Below, one piece after another: positions 13,982 through 25,277 of a DNA stretch of 64,000 nt; the first letter of the stretch is position 1, and each line of letters begins with the position of its first letter. The stretch lies in NCBI GenBank assembly GCA_951230915.1, contig OX579636.1, forward strand, positions 7,145,001-7,209,000, written 5' to 3'. The DNA comes from Antitrichia curtipendula. Lineage: Eukaryota; Streptophyta; Bryopsida; Hypnales; Leucodontaceae. Below the pieces are notes generated by a model. It was given only the letters and a program-made list of their open reading frames with translations, was not told the origin of the DNA and did not search any database. The translations under genes were made by a program, and so were the position numbers.

Positions 13982-14178
13982 ATGCTTGACATACTATCTA
14001 AAACATCAACAGATAACCTTGTTTATGTGTTGAGTGACAGATTCCACAAAGGCTTTTACCTAGAAAAAACAATCTATAGTTTGAAACATAAAGTTTGTGA
14101 TATACATACTAATGCATTCAACAAAACCATAGCAAATGCATGGTATGCTAACACAAATATTTAATTTATACTAGATCC
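13982..14178 (+). pseudogene. Fragment of a Helentron-like gene left of the inverted repeat
   Basis: A 60-codon ORF followed by a stop and a short continuation (..LDPHH) ends exactly where the left inverted arm begins at 14179. Its possible continuation lies beyond the right arm at 22922 (..FQDVLKESNCTI..). I infer that the 8.7-kb arm-to-arm unit sits inside an older copy of a Helentron-like gene. This rests on the style of the sequence and on the breakpoints, not on a search. Confidence 0.35.
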
Positions 14179-15573
14179 ACATCACAAAGTTCCATGGTCA
14201 CGAATTGTTACTAATAATTGTACGATTATCATTAGGCATTGTTTTCATGTTACATTCATTTATTTGGAAATATTGTTACAACACAATATGACATTCATTA
14301 ATATTGTGCAATTTAAGCATATCATTGATATTTTGAGTTTGAAGTGCTGAAGTTGCACGATAACTATGCATGACTAAAAATGTACGACTTCAGTGCTTTT
14401 GTGATGAGAGACTAACTTTGTGTAGCATTAGTGCTTATTTGAGACATATGAAATTAGTGCAATAATCACACAACATCATGTCCGTGCATAGTTATTTCAC
14501 TAACATTGCATTTTTTTATCTTTCACAATTTCAATACTAAGTCAATTGAAAAGTAACATTTGTGTTCAAAGTAGCAATTTAGACCTCATTGAGGCGTAGT
14601 AAAATAATTTATTTTAAAAAACTTTGATCTAAAAAAAAATTTCAAATCAAGCTAACTTTCACCTCCAAAAATCCGTTTGTTATTTGAGCCTCCAATCAAA
14701 AGTTATGAACAAAAATCAGAGAAAGGTGGCAAGGAACATTTTTTTTGACATTTTCAAACATCTGCTCTGGGTTTTGTTCATAACTTTTGATTGGAGGCTC
14801 AAAATCACAAACGGATTTTTGTAGGTAAAATTTAGCTTGATTTGAAATTATTTTTTAAATAAAAGTTTTTCAAAATAAATTATTTTACTACGCCTCAATG
14901 AGGTCTAAATTGCTACTTTGAACACAATTTCTACATGTGAGTTGACAATGAGCTTGAACCTCTTATCTTCAAGTTATCCCATATTCATTGTCATAACTGA
15001 CAACGGATTTCCATATAGAAAGGACCTCTCCACCCTCCATTCACACCAAATGTCAATGAAGAGAATTTTCACTACGTCATCAAGTTTCTTGGTGGCCTAT
15101 TGATTGAATGACTTCAAGCTATAGTTTGATGGCTTGTAGATGTTGAAAAGCTAGAATATAAAGTGATGACCAACAAAATGCAATAATTTTGTTAAAAAAA
15201 AAGTTGTTATTTGGAATGGTAATCAACAATTTAACATAGATAATATTTTTTGAAACATTGATATCATTTAATAAGTTTTATTGCAATACAAATAACAATG
15301 ACATCATTGTCATGAATTTTTTTTGTCCTTAAACACAAATAAAATGCACAACAATGATAATTAATTTACATGCATAAACATTGTCTTTTACATACTTATG
15401 ATTCACGTATAAAAGTCACATAGTTAATACCGATTACATTGTAGTGTCAATTCTTTGTAGTAATCATGTGCATTGTAACAATGTGATAACTTGCAAATTA
15501 ACGTATGCACCCACGAAACAATAATACCTACATGATAATTGCTAACAAATTGTTGGTCCTAAACTTTGACATG
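14179..15573 (+). mobile_element. Left 1,395-bp copy of a CAAAG-ended element (inverted arm)
   Basis: The sequence recurs almost perfectly, in reverse complement, at 21527-22921, and both copies are exactly 1,395 bp. The outer end reads ACATCACAAAGTTCC and the inner end GGTCCTAAACTTTGACATG. Both ends resemble each other (CAAAGTT...AATTGTTA..AATTAT..), so each arm looks like a complete TIR element. A nested palindrome occupies about 14560-14925. The 61-codon ORF at 14918-15103 is repeated without change in the other arm and is not evidently a gene. Confidence 0.75.
14560..14925. repeat. ~365-bp palindromic module inside the left arm
   Basis: The two halves (about 14567-14735 and 14755-14925) are inverted repeats running from TTCAAAGTAGCAATTTAGAC to AATCCGTTTG and CCTCCAATCAAAAGTTATGA. 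The module is copied in the right arm (about 22173-22545). A diverged version forms the core of the short CACTA element at 19002-20146. Confidence 0.7.
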
Positions 15574-18500
15574 CATATGCTGCAGCTACCTATTGTACTT
15601 CATACATGACAAAAGTTGACAAAAGTATAATCACCAAATTAAAATCTATAATTCAAAAATATAATTATAGAAGATGAAACGCATGTTGATAAACAAATTT
15701 TAAAATTTGGTAATGAATTCTCAAATGCACAATTTGTTGTTTATCTCATTCTTTCTTGACCTTTATATCATAGTTCACGAACATTTAAATTTAAATACAT
15801 CACCACTTGAAGAATGTGATTTTTTTTTAAATCACAAGAAACATTATCAAAATTGCACCTTGAATCTCCTAATGTTATGTGCAAATCCATTATTGATAGA
15901 TACGTAGAAAGCCTTCGCTCATTGAATCATTTATGTTTAGCTAAATTTGCATCAAATTATTATTGGTTAAAAAATAAAAAAATAAAATATTGAATGTCCA
16001 CAATTATAAGGTTTGTTCAATACAACAAATATAGAGATTTAGAAAATTGGACAAGAGAACAATTGTTATTATATGTACCATTTTTCAATACAGAAGCTTT
16101 TCAAAAAAATAACAAGATGTGGAAGGAAGCTTATGATGAGGAAATCAACGATGTTTTTAACCCCTAAAGGACCAAGGCCATTTTTCTGCCCCAAAACACT
16201 CAAAACTGCCATTTTTATAACAAAGAGTAAAAAAAATTGAAATTTTTTTTTTCACATATAACCATAGGATCTTATACCTAACTAGTATGAAAATGTTTGA
16301 AAAAAATTTCAGAATTTTTGACCGCACAGATTGCAAGATATCTGTGTTTAAAGTGAAAAAAACAAGTTTTTCAGCACATTGCGGGACTAGATTTTATGAC
16401 TTCGAACATTTTTAACTTAAATGTTTTGCACTACAGAGTTTTGAGCTTTTAACCTTTATAGTAGAGAATTGAGTTGAGAGTCTAGGGAGAAAAAAAAAAT
16501 CCAAAAAATCTTAATTTTCATTATTAAAAAATTGTTAAGTAGAAGTAGGTACAAGATAGAAAGAAAATCTAAAATATTAATATCTTTTATATGGAATTAA
16601 AAAGCACTAATCCCAATGGTGAGATTGTTCTAGCAAAAAAAACTAAACTTTGTGAAACTATTTTTTTTGAAAAATTATAAAAACTGCATTCAGAAATGAA
16701 TCCTACAAGTTATTTTTTCAGGAAGATGCTCCAAGTGCCTGAAAAACAAGATTGTCCATAACTTTCTCATAACAAATCCAAATGAAATAAATAAAAGCTT
16801 TCCAGATAGACAAAAATATAATCTATAAGAAAAAAAAATTAGAAAAAGAAAAAGAACAAAAATTGCAAATTTTTTTTTGCTGCCCCCCGACCCCTATTTT
16901 GAGCTTATTTGGTCATAACTTTTGTTCCCGGGCACCGATTGTGAAAAAATTTATATTCCCAGAAAGCTAATCATTTTTTCTATCTTCAAAAAAGAAATCT
17001 AAAAAATCACGACAAAATTTCAGCCCGCAGGTACCTGCCCGAAATCCCATTTGTCCCCCGAAAGGACAATGGTCCTTTAGGGGTTAATATAAGTAAAAAA
17101 TTCAACTTCCAAATTGCTACAACAGTATAAGAAGATTGTGACAAGGAATATGACCATTTGCAAGAAATTGCAAACAAATTAGAAATCAACAAAAATTATA
17201 ATATACGGAATGATATAGAAGTAGATACAATGGATCTATGTACAGGTACAGAGAACATTGAGAATATGATCTTGCTTTATATATAATGTTATGAACTAAC
17301 TATTGTCATAAGACAAAACAATCCAATGTTTATTGACATATTGAATAGGTTTTGAAAAACATGTCATACCATTGCCGATGTTAACATGATGAATTCATAT
17401 GCTTGAAAACACCTCCAAAGGAGTCCACTATTCTACATTTGTTTTATACAAATAAAGACACAACGACACATAACATAAAAGCTTTTTATGAAGCTGGAGG
17501 ACCTAAATATCATTTAATAGCAATTGACATTTGACATCCTTCTTTGTCTGCATCGTTTGAAATTCCCAATGATCCTAACAAAATTGTTGGATTACATATG
17601 ATAAGTAAAGTAAAAAAAGACATGCTAATAGAACTTTGTGCAAGAAATTATGCTACACATGATGGTTTAGTTAATGGAGCTGATGGTCTTTTTAAAACAT
17701 CAATCATCACAAATTCAAAGAAATATATTTTGATAGAATTTTTAAATGCAAAAGTTGGAACTTTAACGTGTTTGACAAATGCTCATTTATACAAAGACAA
17801 AGATATTGCATAGTTGTGGACACCTATTGAAGCAATAGCAAAAGGAATAATGTTTGGACAAACACACAGTCACACATCTCTTCACTCGCATTTAATTTTC
17901 AATACAATTAGTGGTTGCTCAAACCATTCATTGTTCTCAAGGTTTATGTTTAGATGAAATGGCATTTAATTCCAAAGGTGTCAACAAGCATGGACTTTTG
18001 AATATTGCTTTGCCAAGTACTAGGACAAAAGAAAAATTGTATCCATTGTATCTATTAACCATGTCAAACTTTCATTTAGATAATTTAGTTTCTTTAGAAA
18101 TAAAAAGATTAAAGTCAAAAACAAAATGGAACTTACTTGTACCATTGTTAAAAACCATGCACCATTTGCATGTAATCATTCAAAGCATTAATATCAATTC
18201 TTTATCTAAACATTAGTACAACATACAAAGTGATCATAATATTCACTTGGCCTACATATTATGTTTTCAAGAAACAAGGCTACAACTTGCAAAAGATGTG
18301 TCACAATTTATAGATACATCCAAGTACAATTATATACATAGATTTGACAAACACGGTCTACTTTTGCTATATAATAAAAACATAACATATTCAATAATTG
18401 CAATAAAAATTTATAATGGGTTTGAATATATAAGAGCAACGTTTAATGAAAGCATCCAGAGTGCTATTCATGTAATAACTATTTATTGATCTCATTCTAG

Positions 18501-18858
18501 TCTATGTCAATGTTTCTAAAATTTATAAAATAATTAATTAGTGAAGCGCCAATGCACCATTAACCTGTCCTACTCTTATTATTGGAGATTTTAATATAGA
18601 TTTATATGTGAATAAAAACAAAGACAACAATTCTCAACAACTTATTCAAGTCATGTCTCAACACCACTTCAAACGCCTACTACTACGTCAAATTCATTAA
18701 TAGATCATATTTGGACACATATCCTAGGTCAAGATACAAAGTATGGTGTTCCAGATGCATATTGGCCTGATTACTACATACCAATATATTGTGCATTTAA
18801 GCTTCCACATACAATGCCTAATTATATGTGCAATAAACAAAATTTATTTTTTATATAA
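15574..18858 (+). pseudogene. Broken PIF1-like helicase / EEP endonuclease of a Helentron-type element
   Basis: Fragments in one orientation read as a Helitron/Helentron helicase C-terminus followed by an endonuclease domain. Helicase pieces: 16014-16160 (RFVQYNKYRDLENWTREQLL), 17084-17270, 17544-17813 (ELCARNYATHDGLVNGADG) and about 17911-18130 (TIHCSQGLCLDEMAF..GVNKHGL, the motif V/VI region). EEP pieces: CFQETRL near 18262, PTLIIGDFNIDL near 18575 and LIDHIWT near 18700, which fit endonuclease-exonuclease-phosphatase motifs. In-frame stops (for example after 17813) and frame changes break it, and a 923-bp element is inserted at 16161. No Rep (HUH) domain was seen. Helicase plus EEP plus nearby OTU is the Helentron combination. 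Confidence 0.7.
16161..17083. mobile_element. TTAA-flanked MITE (CCCCTAAAGG family), copy B
   Basis: Ends are CCCCTAAAGGACCA and its inverse TGGTCCTTTAGGGG, flanked by TTAA at 16157-16160 and 17084-17087. Removing the element and one TTAA joins the two sides into one open helicase frame (..NDVF + NISKKF..), which is direct evidence of insertion with a TTAA target duplication. It is 923 bp with no coding capacity. TTAA duplication and CCC...GGG ends define piggyBac. A TA-duplicating mariner with A...T ends would look alike, but every end found in the window carries the full TTAA. Confidence 0.75.
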
Positions 18859-18998
18859 AATATTTTATATCAAAGAATTTTGCAATAAAACTAAAACAAT
18901 AAAATTTGAATTTTACATTTATATGTATACTTGAAATATGTAGAGAGAGAAATAAACATATATACACATACATATTTTTTAAGTTTTATCAAATTTGA

Positions 18999-20149
18999 TA
19001 TCACTATAAGGGAAACAGTGTCCTACTTGACAGTAAATTTGACAGAATTCTGTCAACTCTGCTGTAGATTAGGAGTACTTGATTCGGACATTGAATTGAC
19101 AGAATTCTGTCAATTCAGCTGTCATTTCAGACAAAGATACACGTCATCAAATACACGTCATCATGCTTTTTCACCCAAAAAATTGTAATTATTTGAATTT
19201 TTGCCACATAGGAAGGACTGCCAATTTTTCACATTCGCAACCAAAATATTTTAACCTAAAAAATAAATTAAAGTTTCAAAAGTACATTATGCATTTTAGA
19301 AGTGGACTTCCATAACTTTGAACACTACTTTCACAATTAATTTGATATGTAGCACTTCAACTTTGAATGTAACTGACCCAAAAGTTGAAAATGGGAAGAA
19401 GACAAGTGTTTTATACAAGTGGGTTGGTAAGAGATAAGACAAACCATATGGGATATGCAAATGAGGGTTAGGAGCTCCACCGCTCATAGTTTAGGAATAA
19501 TGATTAAAGTGAAATTTCAGACCTAATTTTAACATAGTAGAATAATTTTTTTTCTTAAACTTTGAACTATAAAAATGTTTTATTTCAAACCAGATTTTAT
19601 GTCCAAAAATCCGTTTGAGATTTGAAGCTTCCAATCAAAAGTTATAAGAAAATTTTAGTGAGGATGTTTGAAATTGTAAAAACAAATGTCCCTTCCAATC
19701 CCTCACTGAGATTTGTCTATAACTTTTGATTGGAAGCATTAAATCTCAAATGGGTTTTTGGACATAAAATTTGGTTTGAAATAACACATTTTCTTGGTTC
19801 AAATTTTTCTAAAATTTTGTATTCTACTATGCTTAAATTAGGTCTGAAATTCCACTTTAACCATTATTACTACTTAATTTTCACTAAACTAGAGCGGTGG
19901 AGCTTCCACTAGATATCCCACATGGTTTGTCTTACCTCCCTACCACCCTACTTGTATAAAGGACTTGTCTTTTCATTCCCTGAAACACCATGGTAAAGGC
20001 AAAAATTGATTGCAAAATTGATAAGATTTTGAATGAGGTTGCAATATGAATTGTGTTGACAGAGTGCCAAGTTCCCAAAGTTGTGGTCATTTTGGACACT
20101 TTTCTGTCAAAAACACAGTCAATTCGGGCCCATTTCCCTTGTAGTGTAT
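18999..20149. mobile_element. Short non-autonomous CACTA element with TAT target duplication
   Basis: The element spans 19002-20146 (1,145 bp). The left end is CACTATAAGGGAAA and the right end, inverted, CACTACAAGGGAAA. It is flanked by TAT at 18999-19001 and 20147-20149, the 3-bp duplication expected of CACTA elements. Near the left end GACAGAATTCTGTCAA occurs twice. The core (about 19390-19980) is a long imperfect palindrome containing AATCCGTTTGAGATTTGAAG and CTTCCAATCAAAAGTTATA. It sits inside the Helentron interior. Confidence 0.85.
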
Positions 20150-20548
20150 ACGATGTTCCTACATTTCTTTTCCGCTATTGAAATAATTTGAACAAATCAA
20201 TTTTCAACTTTACTTTAAATTGAAAAGCACAGCAAAGTTTATTTCACTGTGCTCAACATTTACTTTACTTCTTTTACATTTCATACTTTTAATTTGATTT
20301 TTTTTCTTTTACATTTTTTTCTTTCTTTCACTTTAAAATCTTCTTAGTATTTCTATATAAATAGAATTGCTTTCAAATATATTTTTCATTTCTAATTTCA
20401 AGATCACTCTCATATTCTTGCACAATATTGTATTACTCGCATTACTAGATTTATATTTTGTTGTTGAACTTATTTGCACAAATCAATTTACAATACTCTC
20501 GTATAGTATTGCATTTGCTACATTGACAATCTCATATTTTTGACAATC

Positions 20549-21232
20549 ATGACAATCCCAATTTTATCACGTGAAGATTTCAAAAAATTTGCTCAATATT
20601 TTAAGACCTTGGATCTACAACTTGTTCATAATTATGATTATAGAGTTGGAGATTGTTTATTCGATGCCGTTAGTTATATAATGCTTCACAAAAACAAATT
20701 CTCTATAAAAGAACAATTTTGCAATTCGGATGATCTTCGTGTCCACGCAACAAACATATTAAAAGAATATGTTTCAGACGGTCATCAAGAACAAAAAAAA
20801 TGGGTTCGAGCTATAAAGGATGATTTTGTTCTACATGGATTAAGTCAAGACACAACTATTGAAGAATATATTGAATTGATGTCAAAGTCCAGTTGCGATC
20901 ATAATGGTTTGTGGGGAGATGGAACTATGATGCAATTCATTTCTCTATATTTGCAACAACCTTTTCATCTTTACAATATAGAAAGTTTTATTAATTTTGG
21001 TTTTAAAAAACCAATATGGAGCTATACTGAAGGAGTGCCAACAACAAGTCATCCAATAAACATTGCATATGCAAATAAGCATTATATTCCCATGGTTGAA
21101 TTGCAAATTGATACAGCTTCCACCAATAAACCATCCACCTCAGCTTCAAAAAGACCAAGTCCCCTCAAACGAAGACCTCAAAAAAAACCATTGAACAAAC
21201 TACAAATTACAAATTATGAAACTCAAACTTGA
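20549..21232 (+). CDS. OTU-type cysteine protease of the Helentron-like element
   Basis: A 227-aa ORF beginning at the ATG at 20549. It has the OTU layout: YRVGDCLFDAVSYIM with Asp35 and catalytic Cys36, LWGDGTMMQF near residue 121 leading into a hydrophobic strand (LYLQQPFHLYN), and YANKHYIPMVEL with the probable catalytic His178. The C-terminal ~40 residues are basic and Ser/Pro rich. OTU domains cleave ubiquitin-like conjugates or polyproteins; a role in element protein processing or host evasion is inferred. It lies just downstream of the helicase/EEP fragments in the same orientation, as in Helentrons. The ORF itself is intact although its neighbours are broken. Confidence 0.75.
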   Translation: MTIPILSREDFKKFAQYFKTLDLQLVHNYDYRVGDCLFDAVSYIMLHKNKFSIKEQFCNSDDLRVHATNILKEYVSDGHQEQKKWVRAIKDDFVLHGLSQDTTIEEYIELMSKSSCDHNGLWGDGTMMQFISLYLQQPFHLYNIESFINFGFKKPIWSYTEGVPTTSHPINIAYANKHYIPMVELQIDTASTNKPSTSASKRPSPLKRRPQKKPLNKLQITNYETQT

Positions 21233-21526
21233 CCTCAAACTTTGAACAAATTACAAATTATGACCTTCCTATTGAATTGTATAAACACAAAGAACTTGAA
21301 AGTAGTTTCCTATATGATCGAGACTTTAAATTTGATGTGCTTATTGGTCATATTCTAAAACCATTATTTCTTACAAATCAACGGGGATGCAATATGAATC
21401 ATGTAAAGAAAATTTATGAATTATTACAAAGTGGTTCAAATGTAATGTTACCACGTGCATTAAAACCCATTGGCATTCAACGTAAAGAATTGAAAGACGT
21501 CAAGACCTTTTTATTATATTACACAT
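21229..21526 (+). pseudogene. ORF continuing after the OTU gene, cut by the right arm
   Basis: An ORF of about 100 codons overlaps the OTU stop by four bases and runs into the right inverted arm at 21527. Its start repeats a short segment of the OTU C-terminus (QITNYETQT / EQITNYDLP), so one protein may have been split by a frameshift. The later part (..ELKDVKTFLLYYTSCQS) shows no domain I recognise. Probably an interrupted part of the same element. Confidence 0.4.
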
Positions 21527-22921
21527 CATGTCAAAGTTTAGGACCAACAATTTGTTAGCAATTATCATGTAGGTATTATTGTTTCATGGGTGCGTACGTT
21601 AATTTGCAAGTTATCGCATTGTTACGATGTACACGATTACTACAAAGAATTGACACTACAATGTAATCGGTATTAACTATGTGACTTTTATACGTGAATC
21701 ATAAGTATGTAAAAGACAATGTTTATGCATGTAAATTAATTATCATTGTTGTGCATTTTATTTGTGTTTAAGGACAAAAAAAATTCATGACAATGATGTC
21801 ATTGTTATTTGTATTGCAATAAAACTTATTAAATGATATCAATGTTTCAAAAAATATTATCTATGTTAAATTGTTGATTACCATTCCAAATAACAACTTT
21901 TTTTTTAACAAAATTATTGCATTTTGTTGGTCATCACTTTATATTCTAGCTTTTCAACATCTACAAGCCATCAAACTATAGCTTGAAGTCATTCAATCAA
22001 TAGGCCACCAAGAAACTTGATGACGTAGTGAAAATTCTCTTCATTGACATTTGGTGTGAATGGAGGGTGGAGAGGTCCTTTCTATATGGAAATCCGTTGT
22101 CAGTTATGACAATGAATATGGGATAACTTGAAGATAAGAGGTTCAAGCTCATTGTCAACTCACATGTAGAAATTGTGTTCAAAGTAGCAATTTAGACCTC
22201 ATTGAGGCGTAGTAAAATAATTTATTTTGAAAAACTTTTATTTAAAAAATAATTTCAAATCAAGCTAAATTTTACCTACAAAAATCCGTTTGTGATTTTG
22301 AGCCTCCAATCAAAAGTTATGAACAAAACCCAGAGCAGATGTTTGAAAATGTCAAAAAAAATGTTCCTTGCCACCTTTCTCTGATTTTTGTTCATAACTT
22401 TTGATTGGAGGCTCAAATAACAAACGGATTTTTGGAGGTGAAAGTTAGCTTGATTTGAAATTTTTTTTTAGATCAAAGTTTTTTAAAATAAATTATTTTA
22501 CTACGCCTCAATGAGGTCTAAATTGCTACTTTGAACACAAATGTTACTTTTCAATTGACTTAGTATTGAAATTGTGAAAGATAAAAAAATGCAATGTTAG
22601 TGAAATAACTATGCACGGACATGATGTTGTGTGATTATTGCACTAATTTCATATGTCTCAAATAAGCACTAATGCTACACAAAGTTAGTCTCTCATCACA
22701 AAAGCACTGAAGTCGTACATTTTTAGTCATGCATAGTTATCGTGCAACTTCAGCACTTCAAACTCAAAATATCAATGATATGCTTAAATTGCACAATATT
22801 AATGAATGTCATATTGTGTTGTAACAATATTTCCAAATAAATGAATGTAACATGAAAACAATGCCTAATGATAATCGTACAATTATTAGTAACAATTCGT
22901 GACCAGGGAACTTTGTGATGT
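21527..22921 (-). mobile_element. Right 1,395-bp copy of the CAAAG-ended element (inverted arm)
   Basis: This is the reverse complement of 14179-15573, equal in length and nearly identical, including the nested palindrome (about 22173-22545) and the 61-codon ORF (21997-22182, minus). In the inner ~110 bp I count six differences from the left copy. Five are CpG against TpG or CpA, as methylated-cytosine decay produces. The inner end is CATGTCAAAGTTTAGGACC and the outer end CTTTGTGATGT. Confidence 0.75.
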
Positions 22922-24330
22922 CATTTCAAGATGTACTTAAAGAATCTAATTGTACAATTGATATTAAGCCAACAACCTCTTTTTGTCTTCAATCAGATGG
23001 GAACCTGTTGACGAGCAATATGTTGTAAAAGGCTTGTAAACATGCAACAATCAAATATGGATGAGGCAAATTTTTTACACTTGAGTATAAAACAAAATTC
23101 AAGAATAATAAAGCCACTTTAGTTTTATACAATGAACCTTTTTAGTATTTGGCTATGTCTTGCCACTTCAATGAAGAATATTTCAAATGACAAAAATATA
23201 CTATTGTTTCCCAAGATCTACAAAAAGTGAGAAACGTACTTTGAATATTATACTTGTCCTCGTCCAAAGTATCATAAAGAAGATTCTATTTGTATGAATG
23301 TAGTCAAAGCTATGATCTACATACTTCATCAACAATCTGATAAAATGAAAGACAAGACATTGAGTACACTCCGGAAATCTCAAGACCAGTAAACATGTCA
23401 TGTATTTTTGTCAAACAAGGCTGATTTTCACAACTTACTAAAGATGTGTTGAAGCATATGATAAAACAATATATTCTATACAAACAATATATTCTATACA
23501 AACAATAAAATGACTTTGCATATGATAAAACAATATATTCTATACAAACAATATAAAATAAAATGACTTTCAACAATGCAAAATGCTTTAAAATAGTTGA
23601 AAAATGAAGACGTCCAATTACTTGAAGAAATGATGTTTTCTCATGATTCATCCAAACATGCTTCTGAAGACCAACTTATATCTATTGTCAACAATGGTCA
23701 TAAAGACTTAATGTCAAACTAGACTAATATTATGTCTAAAAAAGAAGTCTCCTATTTTTTTAAATTGAAAAAATTAATTCTATAAGAAATCTATCACCTA
23801 GATGAAAGCTCAAATATTTTTTGTTAATGCCACACAAGAAATGAACCTAGAAATATACAAAGACCATTAAAAAACTCAAAGGTTTGAATATGTTGAACCT
23901 ATTGAAATAGCAGCAAAGCTAGGCTCTATTCAAGAAGATTCAATAGTTATTTCTGAAAATGCTTTATTTATTTTTGATACTAATTACGGAGGAAAAACAA
24001 AAAATAAGACTAATAGGACTAATAACAATTATCAAGCTTTTGGTCCTAATATGGCCAAGTGGACTAAAAACAAAAGGTGGAATGCTTTTTTATTAATAAC
24101 TCTCAGAATCCGTGCTTTCAAATTGAGATCAAAGTTAAATATCCAAACATCGCATCTTATATTTGACGGTATATATCGTTTTCCACAAAATATAAAAAAA
24201 CAAATGATTGTTGATTTTAGTACAAAATAAAAAATTAGCATATAAACAATTGGTGAAATCATTTTTATAATTTCATCTTCAAATGGAAATACTATTTCGA
24301 ACCAAATTTTCCAAATTATGTTAATCCTAA
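22922..24330 (+). pseudogene. Degenerate Helentron-like gene beyond the right arm
   Basis: Fragmented plus-strand reading frames carry pieces such as FQDVLKESNCTIDI (just after 22922), TCPRPKYHKEDSIC (about 23248), and TFGPN-like AFGPNMAKWTKNKRWNAFLL with SHLIFDGIYRFPQ near 24030-24190. They read as one long gene with many stops. They resemble uncharacterised parts of plant Helitron/Helentron proteins. With 13982-14178 this probably forms the interrupted host copy of the 8.7-kb unit. Confidence 0.4.
23456..23570. repeat. Short AT-rich tandem duplication
   Basis: A unit containing CATATGATAAAACAATATATTC and ending AAATGACTTT occurs twice, with the inner ACAATATATTCTATACAA present three times. 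It lies inside the degenerate Helentron-like gene and probably arose by slippage. Confidence 0.6.
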
Positions 24331-25277
24331 ACTTTAATTTGTTTTGGATGATGAAGACATGGATTTCTCACAACGTGGAAAACTTGGGGGGTGCACTTAG
24401 TTTTACTACAACAAACCATGTGCGAACAAGTGGTTTCTAATAAACTATAATTTCAACCTAAAATTTTGAGCATTGTTTAATAATGACTATAGGTTTTTAT
24501 TGACAAAATTTCCAACTCAAATAAAATATGAAATGATTCCTAAAGGAGGTTGAAAATGAACTAAAATGGCATGTTTTTCAACTCAAATAATTATAGAGAA
24601 CACATTTAAATGACCATTGAATCAATATTCAACTCAAAATGAGCTTTCAACAGAGAATTATTTTTAGGGATTTTTTATTCATTTTTTGGACAATTTTTTC
24701 TTATATAATATAGAGGTGTGAAAGTTATTTTTCAATTCTACAGTGTATCTTTTTACTTCAAAAATTTGTAACTAATTATTATTAACAAATAAAAATAAAA
24801 ATAATTCAAAACAAAAACTTTCAAAGTCGTAAAATCTATTTTTGTTTTATTTTATTTATTTATACTTAAAATTCAAAAAGCAAATAAGGGGTCCAAAGTT
24901 TTGTTTGCATGTGGTTTGTAATGGATACTCTAAGTGAATTCCCTCAGGTGGAAAAGGAGCTATTGTATCCCTCATTAAGAATTATATGTTCAACAAGTGA
25001 TCGTTAGTCTTAATAGGTGCTACTAATCAAGTGTCCAATATATTATCAAAACTATCCATGAAAACATCTAAAATCTATGTTTTAGAGTCTTCAAAAAATC
25101 AATTAAAAGAATTGAGACAAGCGATTGCTCCATGATCCAAACAACATTCAAAATTGTTTATTTTAGTATTATAAAGAATTCTTATGTCTTATTACTATTA
25201 TTATTACTACTAAAAAAAAATATATATTTTTTCTTCATTGCTTCATGTTGAATTGCATAGATTGACAATGTTGTTTA
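24331..25277. other. AT-rich gene-free stretch
   Basis: No ORF or repeat with a recognisable identity was seen between the Helentron remnant and the Stowaway-like element. Confidence 0.4.

Noticed and set aside
18931..19188. Plus-strand ORF rich in Cys/Leu repeats
   Set aside because: Its repeats come from duplicated GACAGAATTCTGTCAA in the subterminal part of the CACTA MITE.
14918..22182. Identical 61-codon ORFs in the two arms as a conserved gene
   Set aside because: The identity comes from duplication of the whole 1,395-bp element; there is no motif or independent sign of selection.
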